Notes under the pieces: generated by a model
What the model was told of the DNA's origin: nothing
Databases searched by the model: none
What the model saw: only the letters and a program-made list of their open reading frames with translations
In this document: one piece after another, positions 26,262 through 34,155 of the stretch
Numbering within the stretch: the first letter of the stretch is position 1
How the letters are laid out: each line of letters opens with the position of its first letter
Position numbers and translations under genes: made by a program
Source: JAMLIN01 sp964476625
GTDB lineage: Bacteria > Pseudomonadota > Gammaproteobacteria > Burkholderiales > Burkholderiaceae_E
Length of the DNA stretch: 64,000 bases
Reading direction: 5' to 3'
NCBI GenBank assembly: GCA_964476625.1
Contig: CAYZBJ010000001.1
Span: forward strand, 1-64,000

Positions 26262-26578
26262 TGGGCCAGTTCGATGTCTACGAAAATCCGGACAAGACGT
26301 CCCGGAGAACCTACCCCTACCTACTGGATATCCAGTCGGATTTATTGGCTGGCTTGCACACCACCGTCGTCATTCCGCTGGTCCCGGCCAACCGGGCTGC
26401 GAAGCTGGTCTTCGATCGCCTCACACCGCTCGTCGAGTTCGACGGCAAACCATGGGTCGTCCTGACACCCCAGATCGCGGGAATCGGCCGCAATCATGTC
26501 GGCGAGCCGATCGCCAGTCTCGCGACGTACCGTGCCGAGTTGGTGGCGGCGCTGGATTTCCTCATCTCCGGCATCTGA
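26261..26578 (+). CDS. ccdB: CcdB-family toxin (gyrase poison)
   Basis: 105 aa, full length. FDVYENPDKTSRRTYPYLLD, then VVIPLVPANRAAKLVFDRL and WVVLTPQIAGIG, are typical of CcdB; the end is DFLISGI. In F-plasmid CcdB the final Trp-Gly-Ile is needed to poison DNA gyrase. Here the Trp position is Ser, as with the non-Trp residue that chromosomal CcdB proteins of the Vibrio type carry there, so activity is not excluded. It is coupled to ccdA by a one-base overlap. The module is complete and its operator is intact. Confidence 0.94.
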   Translation: MGQFDVYENPDKTSRRTYPYLLDIQSDLLAGLHTTVVIPLVPANRAAKLVFDRLTPLVEFDGKPWVVLTPQIAGIGRNHVGEPIASLATYRAELVAALDFLISGI

Positions 26579-26592
26579 CCCTCGGTCCGGAG

Positions 26593-27246
26593 TCAGGCGG
26601 TCGCGTACCGGAACGCCGCGAAAAAGTGGCAGGCGGTCCCGCCCAGCACGAAGAGATGCCAGGCGAAGTGGGCGTACCGGACCCGGTCGTCGAACAGGAA
26701 CACCATCGCCCCGACCGTGTAGGACAGCCCGCCCGCCAGCAGCAAGAGCAGCCCCGGGCCCGGCACCCGCTCGAGCAGCGGCGCGATCGCGAGGATCACC
26801 GTCCACCCCATGGCGACGTAGAGGCCGGTCGACAGCCAGGGGTGGCGCAGGCGGTCGGCCAACTTGACGACGACGCCGACGGCGGCCATCGCCCAGACCA
26901 GGCCGAACAGGGTCCAGCCCCAGGCGCCGCTCAGCACGCCGAGCGTGAACGGGGTGTAGCTGCCCGCGATGAAGATGTAGATCGCCGCATGGTCGAAGCG
27001 GTTCGCCCAGGCCTTGGCGCGACCGGCGGGCAAGGCGTGGTACACGGTGGAGACGAGGTAGAGCAGAATCATCGTGCCGGCGAAAACGCTGGCGCCGACG
27101 ACATCGGCAGCGCCGCCCATCCGACTGGCCTGCCAGACCAGGATCGGCAGCGAAGCGATCGCCAGCAGCAGCCCGATGCCGTGGCTGGTCGCATTGGCGA
27201 TCTCCTCGCCGATGGTCTGTTCCCTGGAAACGGTGGTTGCGCTCAT
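26593..27246 (-). CDS. Hemolysin III (PAQR) family membrane protein
   Basis: 217 aa with seven membrane helices. Hallmarks are EEIANATSHGIGLLLAIASLP at the start, TMILLYLVSTVYHALP, RFDHAAIYIFIAGSYTPF with the conserved Asp-His, and the closing HFAWHLFVLGGTACHFFAAF with conserved histidines that may bind zinc. The family (YqfA, TrhA) is linked to membrane lipid homeostasis, not necessarily to lysis. The start at 27246 (MSATTVSREQTIGEEIA) fits the usual N-terminus. It is convergent with ccdB. Confidence 0.92.
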   Translation of the reverse strand: MSATTVSREQTIGEEIANATSHGIGLLLAIASLPILVWQASRMGGAADVVGASVFAGTMILLYLVSTVYHALPAGRAKAWANRFDHAAIYIFIAGSYTPFTLGVLSGAWGWTLFGLVWAMAAVGVVVKLADRLRHPWLSTGLYVAMGWTVILAIAPLLERVPGPGLLLLLAGGLSYTVGAMVFLFDDRVRYAHFAWHLFVLGGTACHFFAAFRYATA

Positions 27247-27347
27247 GCCGATACGATACACGCCCGATGTGACCGGAATCTGGCAAGAGCCTCCAGCCCG
27301 CGAGGACTCGCGTTGATCGCGACCTTGCCGAAATGGGACCGGCCTGA

Positions 27348-28028
27348 TCAGGCGCCGGTATACGACTTGCGCACGATCTCGGCCGCGGCCTCCACATGTC
27401 GCGCGCACATGACGCCGGCGCGCTGCGGGTCGCGCGCCTCGATCGCGGCCACCACCGCCTCGAGCTCGGCAATCGTCTGCGGCAGCCGGCCGGCGGTCCC
27501 GAGCGAGACACGGCGCAGCAGGGTCACCCGGTTGTTGAGCTGGGTGAGCAACTGCCCGATGATCCGGTTGCCGCAGCCCTCGAGCAGGATGGCGTAGAAG
27601 GCGTTCTTCGCCGCGAGCAGCGCTTCGGTACTCGCGGAAGCCTCGGGGGTGCGAAGGAACTCGAGCGCTTCGCGCAGCCGCGCGACCTGCGCATCGCTCG
27701 CGTGGCGGGCGAAGCCTTCGCCCGCCAGCGCTTCGAGCGCGCCGCGCACCACGTAGAGTTCGTGGACTTCGTCGGCCGACAGGGTGCTCACCACCGGCCC
27801 CTTGTGGGGAATGATCCGGATCAGGCCCTCGGCCTGCAGGTGTTGCAGGGCTTCGCGCACCACGGTGCGGCTGATGCCGAGCGATTGCCAGAGGTCGCGC
27901 TCGACCAGCCGCTGGCCCGGCGCGAAGCGCCCGGCGAGAATGGCCTCGCGCAGCTTGTCGGTGACGCGCTGGCGCAGGGAAACGACATCGCGCGAGACGT
28001 CGAGGTCGAAGTCGGATCCGTCGGCCAT
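27348..28028 (-). CDS. GntR-family regulator with FCD domain
   Basis: 226 aa. The winged helix is at about 25-90 (LREAILAGRFAPGQRLVERD, then SRTVVREALQHLQAEGLI). The FCD ligand domain follows, with its conserved Asp/His metal-site pattern in the helices (ELYVVRGALEALAGEGFARH and the C-terminal CARHVEAAAEIV). FadR subfamily regulators sense organic acids or acyl compounds. It is the last gene on the strand of the livKHMGF operon, 52 bases after livF. It is the natural candidate for binding the palindrome at 32682. Confidence 0.93.
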   Translation of the reverse strand: MADGSDFDLDVSRDVVSLRQRVTDKLREAILAGRFAPGQRLVERDLWQSLGISRTVVREALQHLQAEGLIRIIPHKGPVVSTLSADEVHELYVVRGALEALAGEGFARHASDAQVARLREALEFLRTPEASASTEALLAAKNAFYAILLEGCGNRIIGQLLTQLNNRVTLLRRVSLGTAGRLPQTIAELEAVVAAIEARDPQRAGVMCARHVEAAAEIVRKSYTGA

Positions 28029-28080
28029 GCCGCTCACCTGGGCCGCTCGAGCCGGCCGACAGCGGCGCGGGCGCGGTCCG

Positions 28081-28794
28081 TCATATGCCGAGGTACGCGC
28101 TGCGCACTTCGTCGTCGTGCAGCAGGGCATCGGAAGCGCCCTCCTTGGCGATCTCGCCCGCCGACAGGACGTAGGCGCGCGAAGCGACGCTGAGCGCGAG
28201 CTGCGCGTTCTGCTCGACGAGCAGGATCGCGACTCCTTCGCGGTTGATCGCCTCCAGTGCGACGTGCACTTCCTCGACCACCTTCGGCGCCAGCCCATGG
28301 CTCGGCTCGTCGAGCAGCAACAGGCGCGGGCGCAGCATCAGCGCCCGGCCGATCGCGACCATCTGCTGCTCGCCGCCCGACAGGGTGCCGGCGGCCTGCG
28401 CCATGCGTTCGCCGACGCGGGGGAACAGCGACACCACCCGCTCGATGCTCTCGTCGATCTTCGCCGCATCGGCGCGCCGATGGCTCCAGGCGCCCATGCG
28501 CAGGTTCTCGGCAACCGTGAGGCGCGGGAAGATGTGCCGGCCTTCGAGCACATGCGCGATGCCCAGGCCCGCGATCCGGTGCGCCGGCTCGTCGAGCAGC
28601 GACTTGCCTTCGAAGGCGATCCCGCCCCTGTACCAGCCCTCGCCGAGGCGCGAGATGCCACGCAGCAGGGTGCTCTTGCCGGCGGTGTTGGGACCGATCA
28701 GGGAAACGATCTCGCCGCCGTTCACCGTGATCGAAATGCCGTGGAGGATCTCCACCGGGCCGTAGCCGGCGCGCAGTTCGCGGATCTCAAGCAT
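28081..28794 (-). CDS. livF: Branched-chain amino acid-type ABC transporter ATPase (LivF)
   Basis: 237 aa. Walker A is GPNTAGKST; Thr replaces the more usual Gly but the motif remains valid. The signature is LSGGEQQM and Walker B is RLLLLDEPSHGLAP, followed by the switch His region LLVEQNAQLALS. It belongs to the LivF type (E-V-L-x-G at the start, VLEGRHIFPRLTVAENLRMG). It energises uptake of a branched amino acid or an amide/organic acid. The start overlaps the livG stop by 8 bases. Confidence 0.95.
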   Translation of the reverse strand: MLEIRELRAGYGPVEILHGISITVNGGEIVSLIGPNTAGKSTLLRGISRLGEGWYRGGIAFEGKSLLDEPAHRIAGLGIAHVLEGRHIFPRLTVAENLRMGAWSHRRADAAKIDESIERVVSLFPRVGERMAQAAGTLSGGEQQMVAIGRALMLRPRLLLLDEPSHGLAPKVVEEVHVALEAINREGVAILLVEQNAQLALSVASRAYVLSAGEIAKEGASDALLHDDEVRSAYLGI

Positions 28795-29521
28795 CGCCCG
28801 CCTCCTGCACCGAGGAGCCGAGATAGGCCGCCACCACCTTCGGGTCGCGCGAAACCTCGGCCGGCGTGCCCGACGCGATCAGCTGGCCGAAGTTCAGCAC
28901 CAGGATTCGTTCGCACATCGACATGATCGTCTTCATGTGGTGTTCGATGACGAGGAAGGTGATTCCCTCGCCGCGCAGCTCGCGCACCAGCGCGACGATC
29001 TCGCGCTGCTCCTGCGGCGTCAGGGTGGCCATCGCCTCGTCGAGCAGCATCATCCGGGGCTGCGTCGCGAGCGCGCGGGCAAGCTCGAGGCGCGCCTTCT
29101 CGGGCAGCGAGAGATCGGCGGCCATCACCTCCTCGCGACCGGCCAGCCCGACCCGGTCGATGGCGGCGTGGGCGCGCTCGCGCGCCTCGGCCAGCCCCAC
29201 CCGGGCCAGTCCGCCGATGGTGGCGTTCTCGAGCACCGTCATGTCGCCGAAGGAAGCCACGTTCTGGAAGGTCTTGACCACGCCGGTGCGGCAGATGCGA
29301 TGCGCCGGCATGCCGGCGAGCGACACGCCGTCGAACACGATCGTGCCGGCGTCGGGGCGGATCAGCCCCGAGAGCTGGTTGAAGATGGTGGTCTTGCCGG
29401 CGCCGTTGGGACCGATCAGGCCGACGATCTCGCCGGGCGCGATCTCGAAGGAGACGTCATCGGTGGCGACCAGGCCGCCGAAGCGCTTGCGCAGCCCGCG
29501 CACCTCGAGCAATGCGCTCAT
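28787..29521 (-). CDS. livG: Branched-chain amino acid-type ABC transporter ATPase (LivG)
   Basis: 244 aa. Walker A is GPNGAGKTT and Walker B is RMMLLDEAMATLTPQE; the Pro after DE is replaced by Ala. The ABC signature is the degenerate LSLPEKARLELARAL, with Pro-Glu in place of the central Gly-Gly, as in a subset of LivG proteins. RTGVVKTFQNVASFGDMTVL is the Q-loop region. It forms a heterodimer with LivF. The start overlaps the livM stop by ATGA. Residues essential for ATP binding are present. Confidence 0.94.
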   Translation of the reverse strand: MSALLEVRGLRKRFGGLVATDDVSFEIAPGEIVGLIGPNGAGKTTIFNQLSGLIRPDAGTIVFDGVSLAGMPAHRICRTGVVKTFQNVASFGDMTVLENATIGGLARVGLAEARERAHAAIDRVGLAGREEVMAADLSLPEKARLELARALATQPRMMLLDEAMATLTPQEQREIVALVRELRGEGITFLVIEHHMKTIMSMCERILVLNFGQLIASGTPAEVSRDPKVVAAYLGSSVQEAGDA

Positions 29522-30519
29522 CTTCGGCCCCCCCAGCGACGGAACAGCGCCAGCAGGCCGCGCGGCTGCCAGATCACGATCGCGATCAGCACCGCCCCGA
29601 ACACCAGCTGCGAGAGGCCCGCCGCGGTCGAGGAGAACAGCATGTTGGAGAGTTCCTCGATCGGGATGATCAGGACCGCGCCGATCAGCGGCCCGGCTAC
29701 CGCGCCCATGCCGCCGATGATCGCGATCAGCGCCGCGCGCACCGAGATACCGGCCAGGCTGAACACGGTGTCGGGATCGAAGAAGAACATGAACTGGGCG
29801 TAGAGCACCCCGATCACCGCGGTGATCGCGCCCGAGATGACCGCGACGGTGAACTTCGCCCGGGTGGTGTCGACACCCAGCGAGGCGGCCGCATCGGGAT
29901 GGTTCTTCAGCGCCCGCAGCCGCAGGCCGAGGGCGCCGCCGCGGATGCGCTCGAACACGAGGCAGGTGATGACCAGCGCGGCCAGGAGCAGGAAATAGTG
30001 CGGCCGCAGCGAATGGAAACTCATGATGGCCAGGCTCGGCTGCGCGAACGGCACCGACAGGCCCACCGGTCCGCCGGTGACATCGCTCCAGCTGTTGCCG
30101 ATTACCCGCATCACCTCGCCGAAGGCCAGGGTCGCCAGGGCGAAGTAGTGGCCACGCAGGCGCAGGGTCGGCAGGCTGAGCAGGGCGGCGAGCAGGCCAC
30201 CGAATACGAAGGCCGCGATCATGCCGAACCAGGGGGAAATCCCGAAGTTGATCAGCAGCAGGGTCGAGACGTACGCGCCGGCGCCGAAGAAACCGGCATG
30301 GCCGAGCGAGATCAGGCCCGAGAGGCCGGCGGCGATGTTCCAGGCCTGCGCCAGCGCGGCGAAGAGCAGGATCAGGCAGGCAACGCGCAGGCTGTAGCCC
30401 TGCTCGGGCAGCAACCACGGCAGCACGAGCGCGACGAGCAGCGCCAGCCCCCAGCCGATCCGGTGGCGGCGGCGGACAGCGGCATCGGACGCGCTTCGAT
30501 CGAGGGGCTCTTGGCTCAT
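29518..30519 (-). CDS. livM: Branched-chain amino acid-type ABC transporter permease (LivM)
   Basis: 333 aa with about ten helices. Typical LivM blocks: QAWNIAAGLSGLISLGHAGFFGAGAY, TLRLRGHYFALATLAFGEVM, GALGLRLRALKNHPDAAASLG (the EAA-like loop that contacts the ATPase) and the closing FGAVLIAIVIWQPRGLL. The start ATG 30519 overlaps the livH stop by 4 bases. The first 25 residues are polar and cytoplasmic. Confidence 0.95.
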   Translation of the reverse strand: MSQEPLDRSASDAAVRRRHRIGWGLALLVALVLPWLLPEQGYSLRVACLILLFAALAQAWNIAAGLSGLISLGHAGFFGAGAYVSTLLLINFGISPWFGMIAAFVFGGLLAALLSLPTLRLRGHYFALATLAFGEVMRVIGNSWSDVTGGPVGLSVPFAQPSLAIMSFHSLRPHYFLLLAALVITCLVFERIRGGALGLRLRALKNHPDAAASLGVDTTRAKFTVAVISGAITAVIGVLYAQFMFFFDPDTVFSLAGISVRAALIAIIGGMGAVAGPLIGAVLIIPIEELSNMLFSSTAAGLSQLVFGAVLIAIVIWQPRGLLALFRRWGGRR

Positions 30520-31373
30520 TTCTGTCTCAGGAGTCCTTCGGGGCGCAGGGCGAGCACCAGGATGAAGACGATGAACAGCACCAGGTTCTGCAACTGGATC
30601 GGCAGCACCAGGGTCGACAGCGTCTGGATCACCCCGACCGCGAGCCCGCCGATCACGGCGCCCAGCACGTTGCCGAGCCCGCCGAGCACCACGGCGGTGA
30701 ACATCAGCACCACGAACTGCCCGCCGATCGTCGGCGAGGCGGTGAAGTAGGGCAAGATCACCGCGCCGCCCAGCGCGGTCATGGCCACGCCCAGCCCGAA
30801 CGCGATCTGGCGGATGCGACGCACGTCCATGCCGAGGCTCAGCGCGGCGGCGGCATCCTGCGAGGTCGCGCGCATCGCCTGGCCGAGCCAGGTAAAGCGC
30901 ATGAAGGCCCACAGCAGGATCCCGGCGACCAGCGACACCGCGAACGCAAGCAGGTAGGGCACACCGATGATCAGGCCGGCGAACTGCACCGCCGAGGTCT
31001 GGTAGGGCACCCGCACCGAGCGGAAGTCCGAACCGAAGGCGAGCAGCGCCGCGTTTTCCATCACGATCAGCAGGCCGACCGTCAGGAAGATCTGCGCGAC
31101 GTCGGGCGCCTTCATGACCGGTTCGATCAGGGTGCGCTGGACCAGCATCCCCAGGGCGAACACCACCACGAAGGCGACCAGGGCGCCGAGCATCGGGTCG
31201 AGTCCCAGGTACTGCCAGCAGAAGAACGCGATGAACATGCCGAGCATGAGGAACTCGGCCTGGGCGAAGTTGATGATCGACATCACGCCAAACACCAGCG
31301 TGAGGCCGATCGAGATCACCGCATAGACCCCGCCGATCAACAGTCCGTTGACCAGCGCCTGGATAAGCTCCAT
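30516..31373 (-). CDS. livH: Branched-chain amino acid-type ABC transporter permease (LivH)
   Basis: 285 aa membrane permease. It opens with LVNGLLIGGVYAVISIGLTL, then VFGVMSIINFAQAEFLMLGM. The cytoplasmic loop FMRFTWLGQAMRATSQDAAA is the EAA-like coupling site, and GGLGNVLGAVIGGLAVGVI is a further family block. It ends with LALRPEGLLRQK, typical of LivH. Only 12 bases separate it from the substrate-binding protein gene upstream. Confidence 0.95.
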   Translation of the reverse strand: MELIQALVNGLLIGGVYAVISIGLTLVFGVMSIINFAQAEFLMLGMFIAFFCWQYLGLDPMLGALVAFVVVFALGMLVQRTLIEPVMKAPDVAQIFLTVGLLIVMENAALLAFGSDFRSVRVPYQTSAVQFAGLIIGVPYLLAFAVSLVAGILLWAFMRFTWLGQAMRATSQDAAAALSLGMDVRRIRQIAFGLGVAMTALGGAVILPYFTASPTIGGQFVVLMFTAVVLGGLGNVLGAVIGGLAVGVIQTLSTLVLPIQLQNLVLFIVFILVLALRPEGLLRQK

Positions 31374-31385
31374 CGGGATCCGCCG

Positions 31386-32633
31386 TCAGACGCTGATCGG
31401 CTTGCCCTTCCAGCGGGCCGGCGCCATCGCCAGTTCCTTCGGCCAGACGGTGACCAGCTCGCCACCCTGCCACTGCACCATCACCGGCTTGGCGAGGGTG
31501 TTGAGCCCCGTCTCGTCGAACTTCACCGCGCCGGTCATGGCGGTCGACCAGCCCTTGTCGAAGCGCTCCTTGTGGAGGGTGTCTCGGACCTTGGCCGGAT
31601 CGGCCGACTGTGCGATGTCCATCGCCTCGGCGAGCACGCCGAGGCAGACCGCGTGCTCGAGCGCCTCGTGGACCATGAAGTAGCCGAAGCGCTCGCGGAA
31701 GCGATTGGTCATCTCCGGCACCCGGTCGTAGTTGGCGGGCGACACCGACAGGACGTCGTCGGAGAACTCGCCCAGCCCCTTCACGAAGTCGGGGATCACG
31801 TAGCCGGCCGCGCCGCCGATCGCCGGGATGTCGATCTGCTGCTGGCGCATGGTGCGGATGATCAGCAGGCTGTCGTTGAGGTAGGAGACCGGGAACACCA
31901 TCTGGGCGCCCGAACCGCGCAGCTTGGTGATCAGCGGCGTGACGTCGGTGATGCCCAGCGGATAGGCGTCGTCCATCACCAGTTGCACCCCGGCCTGCTC
32001 GGCCGCCGCGCGCAGGCCCTTGGCCTGGGCGGTGCCGTAGGCGGTGTCCTCGTACATGATCGCGGCCTTCGACACCGTCTCGCCGGCAGCCTTCGCGATC
32101 GCCAGCGCATCGTCGAACTGCGCGCGGCCGATGGTCGAGGCCTTCGACACCACCTGGAAGATGTTCTTGAAGCCGCGGCCGGTGATCTGGTCGGCGAAGG
32201 ACATCGTCAGCAGGGGAATGCCGCGCCGCTCGGTGACTTCCGAGATCGCGATGGTGAGCGAAGAGGCGAAGGCGCCGAGGATCGCGACCACCTGGTTCTG
32301 CGAGATCATCCGCTGGGCGACGTTGGCCGCCGTGGTCGGGGTGGAGGTGCCGTCGGCGACGATCAGGTTGATCTTCGCGCCGCCCAGGCCCTTGATGCCC
32401 CCCGCCGCGTTGATTTCGTCGGCCACCAGCTCGATGCCGTTGCGCGAGTTGATGCCGAACTGCGCATTGGCGCCCGACAGCGGCATGATCACCCCGACGT
32501 TGACCGCCTTGGGCTGGGCCCGCACGATCGCCGGGAAGCCGGCCGCCACGGTAGCCACGCTCGCGGCGGCGACCAGGCCTCGGCGGGTCGAATCGACGGG
32601 TCGGCTCGAAACAGGCTTGCGATCGGACTTCAT
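31386..32633 (-). CDS. ABC transporter periplasmic substrate-binding protein, Tat-type signal
   Basis: 415 aa, LivK-like periplasmic binding protein (type 1 fold). The N-terminus has a twin-arginine-like signal (STRRGLVAAASVATVAAG, ending IVRAQ), so export folded through Tat is likely. The mature part opens KAVNVGVIMPLSGANAQFG and holds RNGIELVADEINAAGG and SVTERRGIPLL-type blocks. It defines the cargo of the LivHMGF importer, which could be an amino acid, amide or aromatic acid. It is the first gene of the operon; GGAGG lies 7 bases before its ATG. The palindrome at 32682 sits about 50 bases upstream. Confidence 0.94.
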   Translation of the reverse strand: MKSDRKPVSSRPVDSTRRGLVAAASVATVAAGFPAIVRAQPKAVNVGVIMPLSGANAQFGINSRNGIELVADEINAAGGIKGLGGAKINLIVADGTSTPTTAANVAQRMISQNQVVAILGAFASSLTIAISEVTERRGIPLLTMSFADQITGRGFKNIFQVVSKASTIGRAQFDDALAIAKAAGETVSKAAIMYEDTAYGTAQAKGLRAAAEQAGVQLVMDDAYPLGITDVTPLITKLRGSGAQMVFPVSYLNDSLLIIRTMRQQQIDIPAIGGAAGYVIPDFVKGLGEFSDDVLSVSPANYDRVPEMTNRFRERFGYFMVHEALEHAVCLGVLAEAMDIAQSADPAKVRDTLHKERFDKGWSTAMTGAVKFDETGLNTLAKPVMVQWQGGELVTVWPKELAMAPARWKGKPISV

Positions 32634-32681
32634 GTCATGCCTCCAGGCGGTGGATGGTTATCATCCATATGTTTGTCGTAT

Positions 32682-32698
32682 TGTCTGATTGCCAGACA
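32682..32698. promoter_or_regulatory. Candidate GntR operator between livK-type and hydrolase genes
   Basis: Inverted repeat TGTCTG, five bases, CAGACA at 32682-32698, in the 121-base space between two divergent genes. GntR/FCD regulators commonly bind 6-to-8-base half-sites with a short spacer. The operon ends with such a regulator (27348-28028). The site is placed to control both directions. It would lie inside the reading frame if the hydrolase started at the TTG at 32689, so I prefer a later start for that gene. Confidence 0.5.
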
Positions 32699-32754
32699 CG
32701 ATGCGGAATGTGGAGCGATCGAGCCATGTTGTCAATCCCGGCGTCCCGGATCCG

Positions 32755-33978
32755 ATGAGCGCCCGAGCCTGGTTGCGCGGCCTCGTGGCGAGCGCCCTCG
32801 CCGACCCAGCGGTATCCCACCTGGCGGACCGGCTGCCGCACCGGCTGGTGCTGGTCGTCGACGAAGGCAGCCTGCCGGTGACCGTCGGCACCGATGACGG
32901 ATCGATAGTGAGCGCCCACGCGCCGGTGGCGGTGTGGCGCGAGATGCTGGCCGCGCTGCCGCCGCCCGGCCGCCAGTCGATGGGCGCCGCGATGCGAGCC
33001 GGCTGCGGCTTCGAGCTGCGCGGCCAGCCGCTGGCCATCGCCCAGGCGATTCCGCTGCTCGAACTGCTGATCGAGGCCATGCGGGGCGCCGCCAGCGGCC
33101 CCGCCGCGGCGACGGAGCCAGCGCCGGTGGCGCTCGAACGGCTCGAATCACGCTACCTGCGCATCGACTGGCCGGTGGACGACCATTGCTGGGTCTTCGA
33201 GGAGGCCGCCGGCGATCCGTCCCAGCCGGTCCTGTTGCTCCTGCATACCGCCGGCGCCGACTCGCGCCAGTGGCAGGCGGTCATGACCGACGCCGAGCTC
33301 GGCCGGCACTGGCGGCTGGTGGCCTTCGACATGCCCTGCCACGGTCGCTCGCGCCCGCCCGCGGGCTGGCGGGGCGAGCCCTGGCAGCTCGACACCGACG
33401 GCTACCTCGCCTGCATCCGGGCCTGGATGCAGGCGGCCGGCCACGCCCGGGTGGCGATCGCCGGCTGCTCGATGGGGGCGGCGATCGGGCTCGCCTTCCT
33501 CGCCCGGCACCCGGAACTCGCGCTCGGCGGCATCCTGCTCGAGACCCCGTTCCGCTCGCCAGGGCGGCGCACCCCGATGCTCGACCACCCGGCCGTCCAT
33601 GGCGGCCGCTTCGGGGCGGCCTGGGTCCAGGCCCTCCTGAGCCCCCACAGCCCGGCGGCGGAACGCCGCTTCGCGACCTGGATCTACTCGCAGGCCGGAC
33701 CCGGCGTCTACGAAGGCGACCTCGGCTTCTACAGCGACGAATTCGACGCCGCCGACCATGTCGGCGCGATCGATACCCGCCGTACCCCGCTGTGGTTGAT
33801 GACCGGCGACTACGATTACTCGGCAAGCCCGGCCGACTCGAAACGAGTCGCCGATGCGGTGCCCGGAGCGCACTTCACCGAGATGAGCGGGCTTGGCCAC
33901 TTCCCCATGACCGAGAACCCGGCCCGGCTGCTGGAGTACTTCCGGCCGGCCGCGATCGCCCTGCGCGCCGGGGCCTGA
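32755..33978 (+). CDS. Alpha/beta hydrolase with SCP2-like N-terminal domain
   Basis: 407 aa. Residues about 20-110 look like a sterol-carrier (SCP2-like) domain: RLVLVVDEGSLPVTVGTDDG, then WREMLAALPPPGR and CGFELRGQPLAIAQAIPLL. Residues about 155-400 are an alpha/beta hydrolase with HTAGADSRQW oxyanion loop, nucleophile Ser239 in GCSMGAAIG, Asp in TGDYDYSASP and His in GLGHFPMTENP. The fusion could present a lipid-like ester to the hydrolase. Starts at 32701 (ATG) or 32689 (TTG) are possible; 32755 is chosen because the earlier part has no homology and overlaps the operator region. It is divergent from the liv operon and probably shares its substrate pathway. Confidence 0.85.
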   Translation: MSARAWLRGLVASALADPAVSHLADRLPHRLVLVVDEGSLPVTVGTDDGSIVSAHAPVAVWREMLAALPPPGRQSMGAAMRAGCGFELRGQPLAIAQAIPLLELLIEAMRGAASGPAAATEPAPVALERLESRYLRIDWPVDDHCWVFEEAAGDPSQPVLLLLHTAGADSRQWQAVMTDAELGRHWRLVAFDMPCHGRSRPPAGWRGEPWQLDTDGYLACIRAWMQAAGHARVAIAGCSMGAAIGLAFLARHPELALGGILLETPFRSPGRRTPMLDHPAVHGGRFGAAWVQALLSPHSPAAERRFATWIYSQAGPGVYEGDLGFYSDEFDAADHVGAIDTRRTPLWLMTGDYDYSASPADSKRVADAVPGAHFTEMSGLGHFPMTENPARLLEYFRPAAIALRAGA

Positions 33979-33981
33979 CTT

Positions 33982-34029
33982 CAAAATGGGGTCAGACCCC
34001 ATTAAGAAATGGAGTCTGACCCCATTTTG
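33982..34029. repeat. REP-like inverted repeat (TGGGGTCAGACCCC type)
   Basis: A 22-23 base inverted repeat, 33982-34003 against 34007-34029, with one mismatch and a 3-base loop. Each arm is itself built on the near-palindrome TGGGGTCAGACCCCA. It lies just after the hydrolase stop and before the thiolase. Such elements are found in many copies in proteobacterial chromosomes and are moved by REP-associated tyrosine transposases. Locally it could also act as a transcription stop or mRNA-protecting hairpin. Confidence 0.75.
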
Positions 34030-34155
34030 AGCCTGCCATTTTAGCCGCCGTACCTGCTCGCCGATCCCCTGCGGCCCCGACTGCGCTAAAGTGACGCGTT
34101 CGCGGCCCGCGCCTCGGCAGCGCCGGCCACCGTACATGTCAATCGGAGACAGAAA

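Noticed and set aside
28081..29521. Possible loss of ATP binding in LivF or LivG
   Set aside because: GPNTAGKST still matches the P-loop consensus, and the odd LivG signature is seen in other family members; no evidence of inactivation.
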